Assembly: GCA_025964055.1 (NCBI GenBank)
Contig: JAOPZP010000609.1
Span: 1-6,544 of the forward strand
Reading direction: 5' to 3'
Origin: Conexibacter sp.
GTDB lineage: Bacteria; Actinomycetota; Thermoleophilia; Solirubrobacterales; Solirubrobacteraceae
DNA length: 6,544 nucleotides
Shown here: piece after piece, positions 1 to 5,583 of the stretch
Numbering within the stretch: the stretch's first letter is position 1
Layout of the letters: each line of letters starts with the position of its first letter
Notes under the pieces: model-generated
Told to the model about the DNA's origin: nothing
Database searches by the model: none
Seen by the model: the letters and a program-made list of their open reading frames with translations, nothing else
Program-made: the position numbers and the translations under genes

Positions 1-217
1 GCTCCATCGCCAGGATCGCCATCCAGTGCGCGGTCCGCGGCCGCAGGCCGAAGCGGCGGTCGTGCTCACGGACCATGTCCGCGAAGGGCCCGCCCCCGGG
101 CACGACGAGCAGCGGATGGCGCGCACCCGCCTCCGCGATCCGCGTGCACAGCGCTCGCAGCGCGCCGTCGCCGGCCTCGCGGGCGAGCCCGCCGCCGACC
201 TTGACGACCGTCAGCAC
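1..217 (-). CDS. Amino acid kinase family protein, MfnE-like, partial (N-terminal 72 residues)
   Basis: The minus strand from base 217 to the left edge reads as an open N-terminus, MLTVVKVGGGLAREAG and onward, with GTG as start. It has two hallmarks of the amino acid kinase fold: the N-terminal strand-loop VVKVGGG (residues 4-10, with Lys6 and the glycines that hold ATP phosphates) and LLVVPGGGPFAD (residues 36-47). The gene runs off the window, so length and C-terminus are unknown. Members of this family beside the MfnF-like gene are MfnE-type kinases, which phosphorylate aminomethylfuran-methanol phosphate to the diphosphate in methanofuran synthesis. That specific role is inferred from the neighbour. 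The GTG lies inside the end of the upstream gene (7-base overlap) and no Shine-Dalgarno is visible, so translational coupling is likely. Other kinases of the fold (uridylate, acetylglutamate) are possible but less fitting. Confidence 0.8.
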   Translation of the reverse strand, partial: MLTVVKVGGGLAREAGDGALRALCTRIAEAGARHPLLVVPGGGPFADMVREHDRRFGLRPRTAHWMAILAME

Positions 218-1227
218 GACGACGCCAGACGGGCGGCCGCGAGCTCGGCGAGCGCCGCCGCGGGCGCCACGTCGCGTTCTGCGGCGCTCCACGGCATCTC
301 GCGCACGGGACGATCGAGGCGCTCCGCCACCGCGCGGGCGATGAACGCCCCGACCCCGAACGCCACGACCGGCGCCGCGGTCCCCGCCAAGCGATTGCTC
401 ACCTGCCGCGCCGCCATCTCGATCTGGCGCACCTGCTCGGTGTGGAGATAAGTGGCGATCGCCTCGACTTCGCCGGGCTCGAGCTGCTCCTCGTCGGCGC
501 AGACCAGCCGCGCGACGCGCTCGCGTGCGCACTCGATGCTCGCCGGCCGCCCGTCCGGCGTCGGGCACGTGTAGGCCTCGGGCGCCAGGTGCCCGAGGAT
601 CAGGTGCACGTCCGCGCTGATCGCGAACAGCTCGGAGGCGACCGGGCACCAGCGCCCGCGCACCGGGACGCGCGGGGCGATCGCCGCGAGGTTCGTGCGC
701 AGCGCCCCCGTGTAGACCAGCTCACCCGCCAGGAGCCGGTCGAGGTCGGAGCGGCCGGCGGCGGCCACGCGGCCGGCCGTGATCGCGATCACGTCGGCCG
801 TCGTGCTGCCGACATCGAGCATCAGCGCGTCCGCGTGGCGCGCGCCGACCGCGAGCCCGCTCGCCACCCAGTTGGCGGCGGCGACGTCCAGCGGTCGGGC
901 CCGCGCCTCGGCGAGGCTCACCAGCTCCCCCGCGGTCGTGAGCGCCAGCACTCGTCCGGGGACCGCGGCCTCGACCGCGTCGAGCACGAAGCCGACGCCC
1001 TGGCGCTTGTTCTCGAAGGCGTCTGAGAGCTCCGCGGTCATCGTCAACGCCACGAGCCCCACAGGCTCGCTCCGTAGCTCGGCCAAGACGTCGCGCAGGA
1101 GGGCCGTCAACACCTCCGGATCGCGAACGACGTCGTACGGCCGCAGGACCGTGCGCCGCGCGTCGCCGTCCCGCCACACGGCTTTCGTGTTGACGCCCCC
1201 GATGTCCAGCCCGATCACGCCGGCCAT
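211..1227 (-). CDS. Hydantoinase/oxoprolinase-like H4MPT-linked C1 transfer pathway protein (MfnF-like)
   Basis: This 338-residue protein of the ASKHA/hydantoinase-A fold matches the family called probable H4MPT-linked C1 transfer pathway protein. Its archaeal member MfnF joins the aminomethylfuran diphosphate to gamma-glutamyltyramine in methanofuran synthesis. Visible motifs: phosphate-1 loop GLDIGGVNTK (residues 6-15), the family block TMTAELSDAFENKRQGV (62-78), phosphate-2 loop MLDVGSTTADV (136-146), and a C-terminal glycine stretch VVAFGVGAFIA (287-297). Length is normal for the family. I chose the ATG at 1227 because GLDIGG then lies at residue 6. The longer frame from 1293 adds 22 unrelated residues and would run over the divergent gene. 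GGGAAG about 8 bases upstream may be the ribosome site. It is followed by, and overlaps, the kinase gene, so the two form an operon. Family is confident; the exact bacterial product (methanofuran analogue) is inferred. Confidence 0.88.
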   Translation of the reverse strand: MAGVIGLDIGGVNTKAVWRDGDARRTVLRPYDVVRDPEVLTALLRDVLAELRSEPVGLVALTMTAELSDAFENKRQGVGFVLDAVEAAVPGRVLALTTAGELVSLAEARARPLDVAAANWVASGLAVGARHADALMLDVGSTTADVIAITAGRVAAAGRSDLDRLLAGELVYTGALRTNLAAIAPRVPVRGRWCPVASELFAISADVHLILGHLAPEAYTCPTPDGRPASIECARERVARLVCADEEQLEPGEVEAIATYLHTEQVRQIEMAARQVSNRLAGTAAPVVAFGVGAFIARAVAERLDRPVREMPWSAAERDVAPAAALAELAAARLASSC

Positions 1228-1245
1228 GCGCGACGCTTCCCGATT
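1228..1245. promoter_or_regulatory. 18-base divergent intergenic gap between two start codons
   Basis: Only 18 bases separate the starts of the MfnF-like gene (minus) and the HisA-like gene (plus), so promoters for each must lie partly inside the other gene. On the minus strand CATAAT (plus positions 1243-1248) is a 5-of-6 match to the bacterial -10 box and covers the HisA-like ATG. GGGAAG follows it as a weak Shine-Dalgarno. On the plus side no Shine-Dalgarno precedes ATG 1246, which fits a leaderless or very short-leader message. These motif matches are short and could be chance. Confidence 0.35.
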
Positions 1246-1971
1246 ATGCGAGTGATCCCGGTCATCGACCTCAAGCGCGGAGTCGCCGTGCACGCGGTGC
1301 GCGGGGATCGCGAACGCTATCGCCCGCTGCGCAGCCGGATCGCCGAGGGGTCAGACCCCGTCCACGTGACGCGCGCGCTGCTCGCGCGGTTCGGCCTCGA
1401 CGAGGTCTACGTCGCGGACCTCGACGCGATCGCGGGTGGCCCTGGAAGCCCGGACGTCATCGCTGCGCTGGCGCGCGAGGGACGCGTGATGGTGGATGCC
1501 GGCGCCGCCGCTGCCACCGCGGTCGCACGCCTCCTCGAGCTGTGTGTGGCGCGCGTCGTGATCGGCTCCGAGTCGCTGCCCGGCGTGGAGGCGTTCCGGC
1601 GGCTCCGGACCGAGCTGCCGGATGCGCCGCTCGTGCTCAGCCTCGACCTGCGCAGCGGCCAGGTGCTGTCGCCCGACCCGGCGCTGACCGGCGTGGCCGC
1701 CGTTGACGCGCTCGCGCGCCTCGCCGATGCCGGCGCGCGCGAGGTGATCGTGCTCGACCTCGCACGCGTCGGCTCCGGCGAAGGACCTGACGTGATGCTG
1801 CTCGGCGAGCTGTCCTCCCGCTTCCCGGACGTCGAGCTGCTCGTCGGCGGAGGGGTGCGCCACGCCGGCGACCTCCGCGCGCTGGCCCACGCCGGAGCGG
1901 CCGGGGCTCTCGTCGCCACCGCGCTGCACGGTGGCGCCATCGGACCCGACGAGCTGCGAGCGCTCAGCTGA
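1246..1971 (+). CDS. HisA/HisF-related TIM-barrel protein of C1 cofactor clusters
   Basis: This 241-residue (beta/alpha)8 barrel is related to HisA/HisF. It begins IPVIDLKRGVAVHAV, with the catalytic-type Asp8 of strand 1. It has a phosphate-loop-like VVIGSES (104-110), a second strand-5 type aspartate in LSLDLRSG (Asp134), and the C-terminal phosphate-binding pair GGGV (201-204) and LVATALHGG (222-230). Both acid residues of the HisA-type isomerase mechanism are therefore present. Members near H4MPT and methanofuran genes form a hisA/hisF-related group found in methanogens and methylotrophs, with no settled reaction that I know of. True HisA of histidine synthesis is the main alternative, but no his gene is adjacent here. 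The start is fixed by the conserved N-terminal strand. No ribosome site is visible. The gene ends 9 bases from the convergent ATP-grasp gene. A phosphorylated-sugar-like substrate is inferred from the retained phosphate loops. Confidence 0.8.
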   Translation: MRVIPVIDLKRGVAVHAVRGDRERYRPLRSRIAEGSDPVHVTRALLARFGLDEVYVADLDAIAGGPGSPDVIAALAREGRVMVDAGAAAATAVARLLELCVARVVIGSESLPGVEAFRRLRTELPDAPLVLSLDLRSGQVLSPDPALTGVAAVDALARLADAGAREVIVLDLARVGSGEGPDVMLLGELSSRFPDVELLVGGGVRHAGDLRALAHAGAAGALVATALHGGAIGPDELRALS

Positions 1972-1980
1972 ACGCACCGG

Positions 1981-2850
1981 TCACGCGCCGTCCTCCAGGT
2001 GCTCGACGAGGGCAGCCGCCACGTCCACCCCCGTCGCCTCCTCGACGCCTCGCCAGCCGGGGATGCCGTTGACCTCGATCACGTAGTCGCGCCCGTCGGC
2101 GGCACGCAGCAGGTCGACGCCGGCGTAGTCGGCTCCGAGGGTCGCCGCCGCCTGCACGCACATCCGCGCGCGCTGCTCCTCCAGCGTGACCGGCCGGGGG
2201 CGGCCGCCGCGCGCGAGATTCGAGCGCCAGCTCGTGCCGACGCGTTCGATGGCGGCGACCACGCGTTCGCCGACGACCAGCGCGCGGATGTCGACGCCTT
2301 GGTGCGGCAGCGTCTCCTGGAGGTAGTACACGGCACGCTCGATCTCGAGCGCACGGAACACCCGTTGTGCGACGTCCCGGTCCTCGACGCGCGCGATTCC
2401 GAACCCCATCGAGCCGAAGAGCGGCTTGACGATGACGTCGGAGCCGAGGTCGTCGAACGCCTCGAGCGCGTCGTCGGCGCGCTCGCAGGCGACGGTCCGC
2501 GGTGTGGGCACACCGCCGGCGGCGAGGAGCGCCGAGGCGAGGAACTTGTCGATGGTGTGCTCGATCGCGAGAGCGCCGTTGACGGCGCGCACGCCGACGG
2601 CGGCCAGCGCGTGCAGCGCGTCGACACGGAAGACGATCTGCTCGAGCGATCCGCGCGGGATCCCGCGCACGACCACGACGTCGCACGCGTCGAGCGACAG
2701 GTCGCGCGAGCGCGCCGCGAAGCCGCCGTCGATCCGGCCCACCAGACGCGTCACCGGGGCGAAGAGACATTCGTGCCCGCGGGCGGTCAGCGCGCGCTCC
2801 AGCCGCCCGGCGTGCCAGCCGCCGGTCGAGCCGAGCACCGCGACGCGCAT
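1981..2850 (-). CDS. RimK-like ATP-grasp ligase, probable cofactor glutamate (amino acid) ligase
   Basis: This 289-residue protein has the RimK/MptN-type ATP-grasp layout. There is an N-terminal Rossmann-like strand MRVAVLGSTGG, then the HTIDKF segment (98-103), then the ATP lysine and glycine-rich loop VIVKPLFGSMGFGI (139-152). After these come the hinge YLQET (176-180), VDIRALVVG (186-194), Asp246 in AGVDLL, and the metal-binding end VIEVNGIPGW (257-266, Glu259 and Asn261). Such enzymes make an acyl phosphate with ATP and attach an amino acid. Relatives include tetrahydromethanopterin:glutamate ligase, tyramine-glutamate ligase and the ATP-grasp genes of methylotroph C1 clusters. Neighbours favour a role in adding glutamate to methanopterin or methanofuran, but acceptor and amino acid cannot be read from sequence. 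Start: ATG at 2850, giving the conserved first strand; GTG at 2856 is an alternative. No clear ribosome site. Confidence 0.83.
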   Translation of the reverse strand: MRVAVLGSTGGWHAGRLERALTARGHECLFAPVTRLVGRIDGGFAARSRDLSLDACDVVVVRGIPRGSLEQIVFRVDALHALAAVGVRAVNGALAIEHTIDKFLASALLAAGGVPTPRTVACERADDALEAFDDLGSDVIVKPLFGSMGFGIARVEDRDVAQRVFRALEIERAVYYLQETLPHQGVDIRALVVGERVVAAIERVGTSWRSNLARGGRPRPVTLEEQRARMCVQAAATLGADYAGVDLLRAADGRDYVIEVNGIPGWRGVEEATGVDVAAALVEHLEDGA

Positions 2851-2901
2851 GCTCACGCGCAGCCCGGAACGGGGAGAACGTCTGTTGCGGAGGGCCGCCG
2901 G
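2851..2901. promoter_or_regulatory. 51-base divergent intergenic region, ATP-grasp / pabAB
   Basis: This is the only spacer between the divergent starts of the ATP-grasp ligase (minus) and pabAB (plus), so it must hold regulatory signals for one or both. The clear element is a Shine-Dalgarno GGAGGG at 2889-2894, 7 bases before the pabAB ATG, which settles that start against the much longer upstream open frame. GGAACGG and GAGAACG occur as a short imperfect direct repeat (2866-2880). I found no convincing -10/-35 pair on either strand. Confidence 0.5.
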
Positions 2902-5085
2902 ATGCGCACGCTGTTGATCGACAACTACGACTCCTACACGTTTAACCTCTTCCATCTTCTCGGCGAGGTCAACGGGGAGGAGCCGATCGTGGTGCGCAAC
3001 GACGAGCTGCCGTGGAGCGACCTCGTCGGCCTCGATCCCGACAACGTGGTGATCTCGCCGGGACCCGGACGGCCCGAGCGCCCGCGCGACGCCGGGGTCT
3101 CGCTGGACGTGCTGCGCCGTGCGGAGGTGCCGGTGCTCGGCGTCTGCCTCGGCCACCAGGAGCTCGCGTACGCCTCGGGCGGCACGATCGAGCACGCACG
3201 CGAGGTGATGCACGGGCGCCTGAGCCCGATTCACCACGACGGGAGCACGCTGTTCGCGGGCATCCCGCAGGGCTTCCTCGCCGTGCGGTATCACTCGCTC
3301 GTGGTCGGTGCCGTGCCGCGGGAGCTGCGCGTGACGGCGTGGACGCCCGACGGGGTGATCATGGCGCTCGAGCACCGCGCCCGCCCGCTGTTCGGCGTGC
3401 AGTTCCATCCCGAGTCGGTGAGCACGCGCCATGGCCGCGCGCTGCTCGAGAACTTCCGCGATCTCACGCCTCGCCGGCGGCCGCCGGCGCGCCTGCCCGA
3501 ACGCGCTCCCCGTCAACGGCCGGCACCGCCGCGCGATCGCATGCAGCTGCGCCGGCGGCGCCTGGAGGCGTGGTGCGAGCCGGAGGCCGTCTTCGCCGAC
3601 CTGTACGCCGGCCACGACCACTCGGTGTGGCTTGACAGCTCGCGCGCCGGCGCGGGCGTCGCCCGGTTCTCCTTCATCGGCGCGCCGGACGGGCCGCTCG
3701 GGCAGGTCGTCCGGTACGACGTCCGTGCGCAGGTGGTCGCGGTCGAGCGCGCGTCGGGCCCGGAGGTGCGCCACGAGAGCGTGTTCGACTACTGCCGTCG
3801 CGAGCTCGAGCGCCTGCGCGTGGACGCGCCAGAGCTGCCGTTCGACTTCGTCGGCGGGTTCGCGGGCTATCTCGGCTTCGAGCTCAAGGCCGAGTGCGGC
3901 GACCGCCTCACGCATGCCTCGCCGCTGCCCGACGCCGCCTTTCTGCTCTGCGACCGGCTGATCGCGTTCGATCATCGGGAGCGCCGCGTCCACCTGCTCG
4001 CGCTGACCGACGCCAAGAGCGTCGAGGATGCCGATGCCTGGCTCGTCGCGACCGAGCAGCGGCTGCGTGCGCTTGCTCGCGAGCCGCCGCCGCTGCCGCC
4101 GGCGCCCGCCCCGCCCGGCACGCTGCGCTTTGCGCTCCGCGACTCGGCGGAGGCGTACCTGGAGAACATCGCTGCCTGCCGGCGCGAGATCCTCGAGGGC
4201 GAGAGCTACGAGATCTGCCTGACGACCGAGCTGCGGAGCGAGGGGCCCCTCGATCCGGTGACCGCCTATCGCGCCCTGCGTGCGCGCAACCCCGCACCGT
4301 TCGCCGCGCTGCTGCGGCTGGGCGAGCTGTCCGTCCTCAGCTCCTCCCCTGAGCTCTTCCTGCGCGTCGACCGCGAACGCAGCGTCGAATCCCGGCCGAT
4401 GAAGGGCACCGCGGCGCGCATGGCGGAGCCGCTCGGGGATGCCTGCCGCGCAGCCGAGCTGCGACGGGACGAGAAGACCCGCGCCGAGAACCTCATGATC
4501 GCCGACCTCGTGCGAAACGACCTCGGTCGGGTCTCGCGACTGGGGACGGTGGACGTCCCGAGGCTGATGGTCGTCGAATCGCACGCCACCGTCCATCAGA
4601 TGGTGACCGTGGTCCGCGGCCGTCTGCGCGAGAGCGCCGACGCGATCGACTGCGTGCGCGCCGCGTTCCCGCCCGGTTCGATGACCGGAGCGCCGAAGCT
4701 GCGCACGCTCGAGATCATCGACCGTCTCGAAGGGCGTCCGCGCGGCGTGTACTCGGGCGCGCTGGGCTTCCTGGCCGTCAACGGCACCGCAGATCTGAGC
4801 GTCGTGATCCGCACGCTGGTGGCCTCGCGCGACGGCGTCACGATCGGCGCCGGGGGTGCCATCGTCGCCGGTTCCGAGCCGGACGCCGAGCTGGACGAGA
4901 TGTTGCTCAAGGCGCGCGCGTTGCTGGAGGCGGTCGGCGGCATGCTGGGAGCCGACCGTGACTCGGCGGAGGGTCCGGCGTGTCAGATGGACGACATCGC
5001 GTCTGCGTCTGCCCGTGACAGGTTGTCCGGCAACGACGCCCGGAGTAGCGTTGGTGAAAACGGACGCAAGGGGAGGATCTTGTGA
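2902..5085 (+). CDS. pabAB: Fused aminodeoxychorismate synthase, PabA glutaminase + PabB
   Basis: This 727-residue fusion makes 4-amino-4-deoxychorismate from chorismate and glutamine, the precursor of p-aminobenzoate for folate and, in H4MPT users, methanopterin. Residues 1-190 are the class I glutaminase: LLIDNYDSYTFN at the start, PGPG (53-56), nucleophile Cys82 in GVCLGHQ, and His169/Glu171 in QFHPES. An Arg/Pro-rich linker (190-220) leads to PabB. There the chorismate-binding core carries SRPMKGTAAR (498-506). Lys501 in this motif is typical of PabB, where anthranilate synthase TrpE usually has Ala. TRAENLMIADLVRNDLGR (526-543), PPGSMTGAPK (590-599) and IGAGGAIVAGS (648-658) follow. The domain should end near residue 680; the last 47 residues look unconserved. 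Start chosen by the Shine-Dalgarno at 2889 and by the conserved N-terminus. The stop overlaps the next gene by 4 bases. The fused form is common in Actinomycetota. Confidence 0.95.
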   Translation: MRTLLIDNYDSYTFNLFHLLGEVNGEEPIVVRNDELPWSDLVGLDPDNVVISPGPGRPERPRDAGVSLDVLRRAEVPVLGVCLGHQELAYASGGTIEHAREVMHGRLSPIHHDGSTLFAGIPQGFLAVRYHSLVVGAVPRELRVTAWTPDGVIMALEHRARPLFGVQFHPESVSTRHGRALLENFRDLTPRRRPPARLPERAPRQRPAPPRDRMQLRRRRLEAWCEPEAVFADLYAGHDHSVWLDSSRAGAGVARFSFIGAPDGPLGQVVRYDVRAQVVAVERASGPEVRHESVFDYCRRELERLRVDAPELPFDFVGGFAGYLGFELKAECGDRLTHASPLPDAAFLLCDRLIAFDHRERRVHLLALTDAKSVEDADAWLVATEQRLRALAREPPPLPPAPAPPGTLRFALRDSAEAYLENIAACRREILEGESYEICLTTELRSEGPLDPVTAYRALRARNPAPFAALLRLGELSVLSSSPELFLRVDRERSVESRPMKGTAARMAEPLGDACRAAELRRDEKTRAENLMIADLVRNDLGRVSRLGTVDVPRLMVVESHATVHQMVTVVRGRLRESADAIDCVRAAFPPGSMTGAPKLRTLEIIDRLEGRPRGVYSGALGFLAVNGTADLSVVIRTLVASRDGVTIGAGGAIVAGSEPDAELDEMLLKARALLEAVGGMLGADRDSAEGPACQMDDIASASARDRLSGNDARSSVGENGRKGRIL
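5023..5051 (+). promoter_or_regulatory. Candidate promoter inside the pabAB 3' end
   Basis: TTGTCC (5023-5028) and TAGCGT (5046-5051) are separated by 17 bases and match the housekeeping -35 (TTGACA, 4 of 6) and the TANNNT form of the -10. Transcription would start near 5058, giving a short leader that contains the strong ribosome site at 5070-5076. It would let the cupredoxin-like gene and xoxF be expressed independently of pabAB. The matches are partial in GC-rich DNA, so this is only a candidate. Confidence 0.35.
5070..5076 (+). promoter_or_regulatory. Ribosome binding site for the cupredoxin-like gene
   Basis: GGGGAGG lies 5 bases before the GTG at 5082, inside the last codons of pabAB. 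Its strength and spacing support GTG as the start, even though the start overlaps the pabAB stop (TTGTGA). Confidence 0.75.
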
Positions 5086-5540
5086 GCCAGACTGCCCAGA
5101 GCAGCGGCGTCGATGTGCAGGGTCTGGACCATCAGAATGGTGCCACCCTCGGTCGAATCCTCGGGCGCGGAACCGTCGGACAGGCCGAAGAGGCACCGGA
5201 CGGCAAGATGACCGCCACCATCCGGATCCCGGAGGACGAGCTCGTGTACGAGCCCGGGATCCTCGTCCTCCCGCACGGGGGTGAGCTCGAGCTCACGCTC
5301 ATCAACGACGACAAGAACACCCACTGCGCGGTGCTGCCGAGCAACGGCGATTCGCAGTTCATCTGGTTGGTGAACCACTCGAAGGGGACGGCCACCCTTC
5401 ACCTCGACGGCCCGGGCTACTACTGGTACGGCTCCCGAAGCGGCAACGACGAGGGCCGCGGCCTGACCGCGGCGATCGTCGTGCAAGGGGAGGCTCCGGA
5501 GGAGGCTCGCCTCGACCGCCCGCCGCAGCCGCGCCCGTAG
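5082..5540 (+). CDS. Small cupredoxin-like, PQQ-dehydrogenase-associated protein
   Basis: This 152-residue protein has the beta-sandwich pattern of cupredoxins: the strand LELTLINDDKNTHCAVLP (68-85), then TATLHLDGPGYYWYGS (103-118) and a last strand LTAAIVV (128-134). It sits directly before the PQQ dehydrogenase. It resembles small PQQ-associated proteins found beside such dehydrogenases in mycobacteria and relatives (the MSMEG_3727-like group, recalled and not checked). Histidines (65, 81, 99, 107) and Cys82 are present. However, the C-terminal Cys-x-His-x-Met copper loop of true type 1 copper proteins is absent; that place holds an aromatic GYYWYGS. No signal peptide or membrane segment is visible in the polar N-terminus. 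Proposed role, by context only: partner, chaperone or electron-transfer accessory of the dehydrogenase. GTG start by the strong ribosome site; overlaps pabAB by 4 bases; 43 bases precede xoxF. Confidence 0.75.
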   Translation: MSQTAQSSGVDVQGLDHQNGATLGRILGRGTVGQAEEAPDGKMTATIRIPEDELVYEPGILVLPHGGELELTLINDDKNTHCAVLPSNGDSQFIWLVNHSKGTATLHLDGPGYYWYGSRSGNDEGRGLTAAIVVQGEAPEEARLDRPPQPRP

Positions 5541-5572
5541 CTCGACCGCCCAGCTCAACGTCTAGCGGCAAA

Positions 5573-5576
5573 GGAG
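5573..5576 (+). promoter_or_regulatory. Ribosome binding site for xoxF, with upstream in-frame stop
   Basis: GGAG (within AAAGGAG) ends 7 bases before ATG 5584. A TAG in the same frame at 5563-5565 lies just upstream, so the coding region cannot begin earlier. Together they fix the start of the dehydrogenase and show that no N-terminal export signal is hidden upstream. Confidence 0.8.
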
Positions 5577-5583
5577 CAGTTGC

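Noticed and set aside
778..793. Perfect 16-base palindrome CGTGATCGCGATCACG
   Set aside because: It lies within the MfnF-like coding region, encodes an ordinary VIAIT strand, and is within what GC-rich codon usage can produce by chance; no second copy was noticed.
1960..1985. Terminator between the convergent HisA-like and ATP-grasp genes
   Set aside because: The 9-base gap has no hairpin with a T-run in either direction.
1999..2901. Plus-strand open frame running into pabAB from upstream
   Set aside because: It is antisense to the ATP-grasp gene, shows no family motifs, and the strong ribosome site at 2889 with the conserved PabA start at 2902 marks the true start.
1981..5196. Very long minus-strand open frame (1071 codons) lying opposite pabAB
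   Set aside because: Only its last part (2850-1981) shows a protein family. The rest is an antisense shadow of pabAB, rich in Arg, Ala and Gln, produced by GC-rich codon usage.
5281..5296. Perfect 16-base palindrome GTGAGCTCGAGCTCAC
   Set aside because: Within the cupredoxin-like coding region, encoding an alternating Glu-Leu strand with GAG/CTC codons that are naturally self-complementary; no evidence of an operator.
5511..5551. Direct repeat CTCGACCGCCC at 5511-5521 and 5541-5551
   Set aside because: Eleven bases of GC-rich sequence around the end of the cupredoxin-like gene; too short and only two copies, so not called as an element.
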